64,000 nucleotides of DNA from NCBI RefSeq assembly GCF_000764305.2, contig NW_025944084.1, forward strand, positions 62,001-126,000, in the 5' to 3' direction. The position numbers and the translations under genes are program-made. This DNA is from Hyalella azteca. Taxonomy: Eukaryota > Arthropoda > Malacostraca > Amphipoda > Hyalellidae. This document shows positions 57,401 to 64,000 of this stretch, one piece after another (positions within the stretch are counted from its first letter, which is position 1; each line of letters opens with the position of its first letter). The notes beneath the pieces are model-generated. The model did no database searches. It saw only the letters and a program-made list of their open reading frames with translations, and was not told where the DNA came from.

Positions 57401-60400
57401 TCTCTCAAAATTCCCAAATGTATGCCGCCTAATTCGCACGGGACATGACATAATAATACAGATCTTATTAATCTAAGGTGACCTTCCGACAACATTCTAT
57501 GTGCCATCCTCCTAAAAATATTATCCATAATTCGGACGAGACATGACATAATAATACTGATTACATTATTATCTAAGAAGCAAATCATACTATATTATAT
57601 GTGTAATCCTCAAAAAAATATGCCGCACAATTAAGACAACAGTAGTCATAATAATGCTGATCTTATTACTAAATAAGGTGCTGGTAAGGTAATTGTACGT
57701 AAGCTGACCTGCCAGGAGACGCGGCTGCTCACGTTCTCGACGATGAGGCGGTACTCGGTCCGGCTGGGCTGAGCGTACCTGCGCGGGGGACTTTACTTCC
57801 GTCATATGTCCATATCATTGCTGACAAACGGCCGGCTACATATATTATTATCGTACATTTCTTTTCATTATAAAATTTTTATATTCCTTGAACTAAAATC
57901 TCAATGTATACTTTGTGTAATATTAACTTGAATCTATAAGTGTTAAAGATACTCCCATCATCTAATAACCTGCTACCATGCGAAACAAAATCTACAAATT
58001 GATTAAACTCGTTAAAGCCCAAAAATGTCAAATTTATCTGCTTTAGTATATTCACTATGAAATTACGGCAAAGATATAATATTTAAACATAGATTTGACA
58101 AGTGCAACGAAATGAAGTCTCAATAGTAAAATACCGCATCTACTTGGGAAGCTGAAACCACACAATGACAAGGTGAAGGTACAAAATATGAACGTTCAAA
58201 TATATACAAAGTGCAGTTCACATTAGAAGACTACATCCCCATCCAGTGACAGACAATAGATGTTATACTGCCCACAAGATGCACAAGTGTACTCCAATTT
58301 TAGGACTATGTCCAATAATCTAGACTCTTTATTACTGTTTACATTAAGGCTATATTAATAAGATATAGAAAACATGTGATGCTTTCAGGCGGCACACGAA
58401 AACAACAAAACTGTGTTAAAACAAGAAAAATAATCAACTTTTGAAGTGTTAGTGCAAGAAAAGTACTGCAGTAAACTCACCAGAACAGAAGCATGGCTAA
58501 GCGGCTAACGAGCTTGAAATATTCAAACAACATACCCCATTCAGGAGGAACAGCAGTTCCAAGACTACATTACTCACCACAACAAGTCTTCTTGATCTAA
58601 CACAGTCCAATACCATGGTCTTGCTTCGGTTATCCTAACCAATGACTAATGCACAACAATCATTCAAATTTTACGGGATAATCTGAAAATGTTCCGTAGT
58701 TTTTGGGCAGAAACTTGTTGAGTAATTGCCGACGTAAAACTGTTATGATAGATTCAGAGTAAGTTGCATCTCTGTTATCGAGCAAAAATACAATATTAGC
58801 ATGCATAAACTTTTAGTTTTGCAAAAATTTTTAGACTTGAAAGGGAGTTTTAACATGTTAAGTGAGGCTATGTTGTATTTAGGTAGTATTTCATACCGGT
58901 GGGTCGTGGCGCACTTAACGAGTTAAACAAAATGAAAAACGCAACAAAATATGCAACGTTGCCAACACTACGCAGGCCTAAATACTTGAAAGAATAAAAG
59001 GCACCTCAGTGCTGCCAACACTACCCAGGACTAAATACTTGTAGTAAACAAAAGGGCGCCTCAGGGTCTTCAACATTACCCAAGCCGAAATAAGTGTTAG
59101 GAAATTACAATCCCAGCCCTAGATAAGAAATGGCACCTCATGACGCGAGGTCTAGGTGGGGGCAGTGCGGCCCAGCTGCGGGGGGTGGACCTCGCCTTCT
59201 CCACGCTCACCCTGCAATATGAGAGTCATGGTAGCTCCGCTTACCAACAGCACCGGCCATGACAACCACTGAACCACCAGCATGGGTCATGATCACCATC
59301 AGACCACCAGCATGGGTCATGATCACCATCAGACCACCAGCATGGGTCATGACAACCACCGAGCCAGAAGCATGGATCACAACAACCGCTAAAATTCAGC
59401 ACCACTGCTCATCAGTTCCTATGAAAACTGCACTTCGTCTTCAAACATCAATCATTTTGATCCGGAATAACAATAATTGAGATAGGTCCAACCAAGTCTA
59501 TGGTATTAGTAAGGTCCAACCAAGTCTATGGTATTAGGCGCATCCTCTTAAAAAGTATCAACGAAATATAGACTTCTTGACGGACATCCGGTTCCCTTTA
59601 AAAGGAAGATGAAGGTTTTCCAGACGTGGATCTGCAGTACTGAGCAGCGGGAGTCCTTCCTTACCTCTAACGCCGGGTATAGTCATCTCGAGGTATCATG
59701 CATTTCAAAAGAAGTAGCACAAGCATGACACGGAGTTACTAAACCCCAACATACTCTAGACAAGAGGTCACCAAACAACAGCCAGCAGCCTGGCTCAGGC
59801 ATAAGAAATCTATTCAACTGGAACGTCATGGAACTTTAATCAATTTCATGAGACGTTCTAGACTTAAAATATTGAACAAAACGGTTATGTATAAGGTAAT
59901 GTGATCCAAAGCGGTCAGTGATTTCCTCAAAGAGCCTCAAACGTAAGAAGCTTGGTGACTCCAGCAGTAGAGTATTTGGGAATCAGGCAGGCAATATTGT
60001 TACATTTAGAAAGTGATGCATATTTAAGCTGATACAAGAACCATTAACGAAGAAATTGAAAAACTCATCCAAGTGTATATAAATTAATTGAAACAATGTG
60101 CAGCATTTCAGACGTTGAAACAAAGTCACACAGCGAAACAAAATGATGAAGCAGGCATGACAAACAACAGAGAAAGCATCATAAGAGATTGTGCGTGATA
60201 ATCAAGTGTTGCAAGTAAAAGAATGGCAGCAATGGCAGGCATTACAAGTTTAAAAATTATTCAACATTATAAGTAATAAATTGAGAAATTAATGAATTCA
60301 TGAAATGGAAGCACATTAAAAAGCACCGAATTTAAGGAAGCACTCTGCAACAGGTCTGGATAGCATATATAACTGACTTAACTTTGAAATAACCAACAGA

Positions 60401-62716
60401 TCTTGTAAACCTAATATTTTACATTATTGTAATTTACTATGAAGTTATCACCACTCAATACTAATTTCCCCTTATTTCCAGCAATTACTTAATGCTTATC
60501 ATGCCCTAATACTAACAGATACAGCAAGTTATTTGTTCGACTGTTTCCAGACCCATCTTAGAGTGAGAATTGAGGTCAGGGAAGAGAAAAGTGCAAACAA
60601 TGATGAAGGTGGAAGGGGGCAGTTGTCCAGGCAATTTAGACAGACCCAACACATGCAAAGGAGTCACCTTGCGTACACAGGAGCTGCTGACCTGCCACGG
60701 TATGCACTCGAGTACCTTGGTATGTCTGCCGACCCTCGGGCCAACTCTACGACAACCCTGCGTACATGTCAAGCTCAGCAGAAAGCTTCAACACAGTAGT
60801 CAACTCATGTCCATTAGGCTGGGAGAGGAGCTTTCATATCTTGCTTCAATATTATATATTTTACCAGAGAGAATATCAGATGAGCATCCACACGAGTTGG
60901 TTCATAGGGTATTTGGGAAGCAATTTCACATGAATTGTCATACTAGAAGGGTATTCAGCCCACACTAGTTGGTATTATTATATTTGTGGATGATGGTTAG
61001 CAGTATCATACACTTACATTGGATATGATGAATATCATTGTCGGTAAGTCATTGAAGTATATACATGAAATCTACCATTACTACATGTAAAATTGTTGAG
61101 GAGACCTTGGAAAAGGTTAAGTGGTCCAGCTGACATCTCTCAAGTCAGCTCAAGTCATAACCTTTAGTCACTCCAGACAGGCCCCATCACTGACACTTCT
61201 CATAAACCAGAGAACCTTCATCACATCATTACAATAAGCAATATATACTAGGAATGAAGCTTTTGGTATTCTCATATTTTTTTCAGAATCTCCAAACAAT
61301 TCTCTTGAAATGTAAAAAGAAACAAGCAGGGCGTCAATGCAAGGATATCATATTTGTGGAGTAAAATAATTATGTAATATTGATGAAGGCTTTAACCAAA
61401 AATAAATATTATCTTGTTAAACATGATTGACACAAATTCCTACATAATATGGATAGTTTTAAATCATGAACTCAAGTCTACATATGATCGTACTTTTCTT
61501 CTTTGAGTGCTCATAATTCAACTGCTGGAAGACTAACCTGTCTCCCATGAGGTCCCTGCCATTGAGTTCATAGACAGCATCATCTGCATCGCGGCCATCA
61601 TCAAACTCCTGTAAACATAACTTTCATCAGCCCATCTACAGGACAAAACTATGAAATTCTTGTAATGCTATTCTAGAACTGAATGTTATATTTTGAGAAG
61701 TTTATTCTGACATTTCAGATTAAAAAAAGTCATAGACAATTCTCATTACAAAACGAGCTTTCAGAACATCAGAAATTCGAGTACTAGTTGATTCAGAAAT
61801 GGCCAGACTGAATTTCATGGATTTTCCAAACACATATACAGGGTGTTTCAGAATTAAGTAACCCTTTTAATTTGTTAATAAATAAAAAACTAAGAACGTT
61901 ATGAAGTTGAAACTTGTTTTATTTAAAAGAAGAACATTTTCATGGTAATATTGTATAATAGTTACATCATTATCCTGTATAGCTTGCTAAATTTGTGTTT
62001 AATTATCAAGCCTTAAATTTTCATCATGATTCGCTACAGCAAAGAAGAAAGAACAAAAATTATCGCCACAGTCAATAACGATGTCAATAACAGAAGTTCA
62101 ACGTGATTACAGGATCCATTTCAAAACAAGGATCCTTCAAAAAACACATTTAAATATCTTTATCGAAAATTTGCGGATATCAAAAATTTGCACTCTCGTC
62201 AGAAACACTAATGAAGGTTATGAAAGCAACGAAGAGAAGAGCCCTATTTTGTCAAAACAATTGTGGTGGGCATTTAAAAGATATAATATTTAAAAACTAG
62301 GATACAATATTAGCATAAAAATGTTCTTCTTTTAAATAAAACAAGTTTCAAATTCATAACGTTCTTAGTTTTTTATTTATTAACAAATTAAAAGGGTTAC
62401 TTAATTCTGAAACACCCTGTATTATATAGTAAGCTATAAAATCCAGTCTAGGTTTTCCATGGCTATGAAAAATTACTGAGGAATCTCGTTGAATTGTAAA
62501 TTTATGCATAAGAATGGTTTCAAATCAGCACATATGAATAAGTAAATTTTTGAGCAAAATAATTTCATGTGAGTAAAAATTTTGACTTACTACAAAGCCA
62601 AATCCATTTTTGATGACTATGTCCCTGAGGCGGCCATAGCCTCTGAAGAAACGCTCCACATCTCTTTGGCCAGCACGGTGGTTCAGGCCGCCCACATACA
62701 CACGTGTACCAACCAT
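50159..62716 (-). CDS. B52: SR splicing factor, SRSF4/5/6 (B52/SRp55) type, nine coding exons
   Basis: Nuclear pre-mRNA splicing regulator that binds exonic enhancers and recruits spliceosome parts. Coding exons in order on the - strand: 62716-62591, 61608-61538, 59211-59137, 57778-57709, 52251-52178, 51835-51686, 51469-51428, 51020-50640, 50303-50159; total 1134 nt, 377 residues plus TAG, all GT..AG and in frame. RRM1 (residues 1 to about 72) has RVYVGGL and KNGFGFVEF. RRM2 (about 99-172) begins [27 protein letters not shown] is the signature of the SR-family second RRM. The RS domain (about 173-330) is dense in Arg-Ser/Arg-Asp pairs, and a short acidic/Ser tail ends DEDTM. Drosophila B52 is about 350 residues. 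The inter-RRM linker is short and Pro/Arg-rich rather than Gly-rich. The symbol is given by similarity. Confidence 0.92.
51686..57778 (-). CDS. B52: B52-type gene, exons 4-6: RRM2 and start of RS domain
   Basis: Exon 4 (57778-57709) gives [20 protein letters not shown] and VSWQ; exon 5 (52251-52178) [20 protein letters not shown] and RRNE; exon 6 (51835-51686) [20 protein letters not shown] through [24 protein letters not shown] is split by a 5.4-kb intron. Phases are 0, 2 and 2. Confidence 0.9.
52912..53147. repeat. Minisatellite in the large B52-type intron
   Basis: Imperfect units of about 25-27 bp are built from TCGTCCCGATCCAGCGCC and TAGTGAG or TAGCGACC, with insertions of ATCCAACATCCAGCGAAG. 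There are roughly nine units. One frame across them is open but repetitive and not a gene. Confidence 0.8.
55608..55762. repeat. Three tandem units of about 54 bp
   Basis: Each unit contains TTAAGAATAA(A/C)(C/T)TTGAC, then ACATTGTAGCATACA and TCTTTATCCAAGAG-type ends. It is intronic and not coding. Confidence 0.7.
56175..56330. repeat. 26-bp minisatellite, about six units
   Basis: The unit AGGTGTGTGAGGTGGCAAGT plus AGTGAC alternates with a GTGTGAGAGG variant, giving a two-unit higher-order pattern. It is intronic. Confidence 0.85.
57380..57690. repeat. Three diverged tandem units of about 115 bp
   Basis: Shared words include ATGCCGC(C/A)(T/C)AATT, GACATGACATAATAATAC and GATCTTATTA. The last unit ends just before the donor of exon 4 (57709). 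It is intronic. Confidence 0.6.
57779..59136 (-). other. B52: Intron 3 of the B52-type gene
   Basis: AT-rich. Near 58905-58929, read on the - strand, TTAACTCGTTAAGTGCGCCA resembles the terminus of piggyBac-type MITEs, but no partner end was found. Confidence 0.4.
59137..59211 (-). CDS. B52: B52-type gene, exon 3: inter-RRM linker
   Basis: It encodes [20 protein letters not shown] and RPRVM, the end of RRM1 (VSVEKARS) and a short linker. The donor ATGAG|GTGCCA is weak but is the only one that joins in frame to exon 4. A weak site may allow alternative linkers. Confidence 0.7.
59240..59395. repeat. 30-bp minisatellite
   Basis: About four to five units of GACCACCAGCATGGGTCATG followed by ATCACCATCA lie just upstream of exon 3 of the B52-type gene on its strand. 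The open frame across it is repetitive and not a gene. A separate 28-bp duplication (GGTCCAACCAAGTCTATGGT and following) lies at 59485-59538. Confidence 0.85.
59539..61537 (-). other. B52: Remainder of intron 2 of the B52-type gene
   Basis: AT-rich with no clear repeats. The + strand open frames at 60533-60968 carry no recognisable domain. Confidence 0.4.
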
Positions 62717-62733
62717 AGTTGGTGTCAAGTGTC
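61538..62733 (-). CDS. B52: B52-type gene, exons 1-2: RRM1
   Basis: The first coding exon follows an acceptor (TTTACAG|GAC at 62733) 17 bases before the ATG at 62716, so a 5'UTR exon lies upstream, outside or unidentified. It encodes 42 residues with RNP2 (RVYVGGL) and most of RNP1. Exon 2 (61608-61538) completes RNP1 (VEF) and adds [20 protein letters not shown], the conserved end of RRM1. The donor is CAG|GTTAGT. The intron between them (61609-62590) holds the mariner-derived element. Confidence 0.9.
61839..62419 (+). mobile_element. Mariner-derived element, 581 bp, with 102-bp inverted repeats
   Basis: Ends start CAGGGTGTTTCAGAATTAAG; arms at 61839-61940 and 62318-62419 are nearly identical. 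TA flanks both sides (61837-61838, 62420-62421). The core has a broken N-terminal helix-turn-helix: [14 protein letters not shown] in one frame (62026) and [14 protein letters not shown] in another (after 62081), a DUF4817-like start as in mariner transposases. The catalytic part is deleted. It lies in intron 1 of the B52-type gene. Confidence 0.85.
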
Positions 62734-63558
62734 CTGTAAACATAATATTCTTACAAGATCCTTAATGTTACAAATTTATTTAACATAAATGCAGATAAAG
62801 TAGACAAACACTTCCTTATATTCTATCAAAGTCTATTTTTTCACTTGTGATTGTGCCAAAAGTGTGTAAATTTTAGTTCTTTTTAGTGGCAATGTTGATA
62901 TATTGATTTTTTTCACTTCACAGAGATTGTAATTTATTTTAGTTAATTATATATAAGAAAAAGAACTTTACAAGTTTACCAATTTCTGACTCAAACAATG
63001 ACATAAGCTTGGATATTTTTTAACCTCTTCAAAATGATGTACAATTCTACGCCAGTATGACACGCCACCAATCTTGTCTCTAGTCGTCAGTTTTTGTGGC
63101 ACAACCACTATGCATCTGTCTGTGCCCTAAAGTTAACCCTTTACTGCCTGATTTTCTGGGTAAAAAATGGTAAATTTCATTTTTCAGGTTTTTAGTCTCA
63201 CCTTAAAGCTGACCTATCCAACGGTACCAAAATCATCTCTATACGTTGATTTATGCCTTGATGACAGATTGCAAAAGGGTTAGGAGTGGGGGAGTTCTTT
63301 CACATTCAAGATAGGTGAAAATTACCGGCCAGGCACATAAATAGACGGTCTGCAGACACTGATCTTTGATTATCTGGCTGCTGTTTTGTGGGATGGTGCT
63401 CATGCAGTTGTTCACACCATCCTTGACTGAATTTCAGCTCCAGTAACTGCTATTCTTGTATCCATTCCATGCCACCTTGAATGCCTATTTCAAGGTGCTC
63501 GGGACTTTGTTGCGCTCTACTGAACATTCACACTTATTGTCAGTTTGTCACTGCATAC
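62734..63558. other. Upstream flank or 5' intron of the B52-type gene
   Basis: AT-rich and without recognisable coding sequence. TTAACCCTTTACTGCCTGAT at 63134-63153 looks like a piggyBac-type element end, with no partner seen. The true promoter of the B52-type gene may lie beyond the window. Confidence 0.35.
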
Positions 63559-63890
63559 CTATCTCCTCCTAGACCTAGAGTTTTCAAGCTACATCAATGA
63601 GACTAATACCTAGGCTATGAGAGATATGCTGTTTGATTTGCAAATAAAAGATCTAGAGATTGGTTGTAGCTTTTCTTCAATTTTGTTACAGTTTTGAAAA
63701 CATTTTGAAAAAAGTGAAGGGAAATTTGAAAGGGTGGGGGGGGAATAAAAATTAAAAAAAAAAAAATTCCCACCCCACCTACAAAAATTAGAATTTTCAA
63801 AAACAGCAAGGGCCAATTGATAGATATGGTCCTTACGCATTGAATGAATGTGTCTCGATGTTGTAGCTTGAAAATCCTAGGAGGAGATAG
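63559..63890. mobile_element. Inverted-repeat element (MITE), 332 bp
   Basis: The left end CTATCTCCTCCTAG, with TTTTCAAGCTACATC, matches the complement at 63850-63890 (GATGTTGTAGCTTGAAAATC, CTAGGAGGAGATAG). The left arm has an extra ACCTAGAG. No target duplication is clear and there is no coding part. The centre has G and A homopolymer runs. Confidence 0.65.
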
Positions 63891-64000
63891 ATTTTTACAG
63901 TACCCTCTTTTTATCGGTTTTCTGAGAATTTAATGTTTTATTTCATTCTTTTAGAAAAATTCACTTGAACAAAAAAGTCTTTAATTTATAGACCAAAATA

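Larger units (their letters stand above)
52252..57708 (-). other. B52: Intron 4 of the B52-type gene (5.4 kb)
   Basis: It holds the minisatellites at 52912, 55608 and 56175 and the 57380 repeats. A GC-richer stretch with short open frames lies at 53160-53560. SR genes often keep a poison exon in a large intron; I did not identify one, but this is the obvious place. Confidence 0.5.

Noticed and set aside
59259..59480. + strand frame with repeated Pro-Ala-Trp-Val-Met words
   Set aside because: It is a translation of the 30-bp minisatellite in an intron of the - strand gene.
60533..60968. + strand open frames in intron 2 of the B52-type gene
   Set aside because: No domain, no codon pattern and no splice partner.

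Overview
This is a eukaryotic nuclear window, most likely from an insect or another arthropod. The evidence is spliceosomal genes with GT..AG introns, an SR protein matching the SRSF4/5/6 (Drosophila B52/SRp55) type, TTAGG-like telomeric words, Penelope-like retroelement pieces, mariner and PIF/Harbinger-type DNA transposons, and tRNA-derived SINEs. Base composition is AT-rich. There is one assembly gap (9549-9988) and no bacterial-style gene packing. I cannot name the species.

Positions 1-24168 hold no gene I can support. They are a graveyard of repeats: a pyrimidine-rich tract (about 560-2840), a long hairpin with telomere-like words (3894-4286), three TTA-flanked inverted-repeat elements (7413-8371, 11131-11823, 18421-19509; two keep MADF-like remnants), SINE copies (12300-14575), and a nested cluster of palindromic elements with related ends (19837-24030) that stops about 140 bp short of the first gene.

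Positions 24186-41737 (+ strand) encode one large protein in 19 coding exons. All 18 junctions keep frame by my manual splicing, giving about 2376 residues. The domain order is acidic N-terminus, MBD, nuclear localisation motif, PHD finger, Pro/Gln-rich linker, F-box, a very long acidic exon with sixteen 16-residue repeats, and a leucine-rich C-terminus. This parallels the vertebrate FBXL19/KDM2 layout (CXXC-PHD-F-box-LRR) with the CpG-reading CXXC module replaced by an MBD. It is the most interesting system in the window: a candidate SCF ubiquitin-ligase receptor addressed to CpG DNA and histone tails. Intron 7 carries a nearly intact mariner-family transposon (29930-31364).

Positions 41738-45628 are intergenic, with two head-to-head fragments of a Penelope-like element. 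Positions 45787-48421 (+) hold a small coiled-coil gene resembling SNAPC5, a subunit of the snRNA-activating complex; its start codon lies in the last unit of a 28-bp tandem array. A full-length tRNA-derived SINE (47200-47438) sits in its third intron.

Positions 62716-50159 (- strand) encode a B52/SRSF4-5-6-type SR protein in nine coding exons (377 residues), convergent with the SNAPC5-like gene. Its introns hold minisatellites and a 581-bp mariner-derived element. The right edge (62734-64000) is its upstream flank with a further inverted-repeat element.

The three genes belong to gene expression machinery (chromatin and ubiquitin, snRNA transcription, splicing), but nothing in the sequence shows that they are co-regulated.
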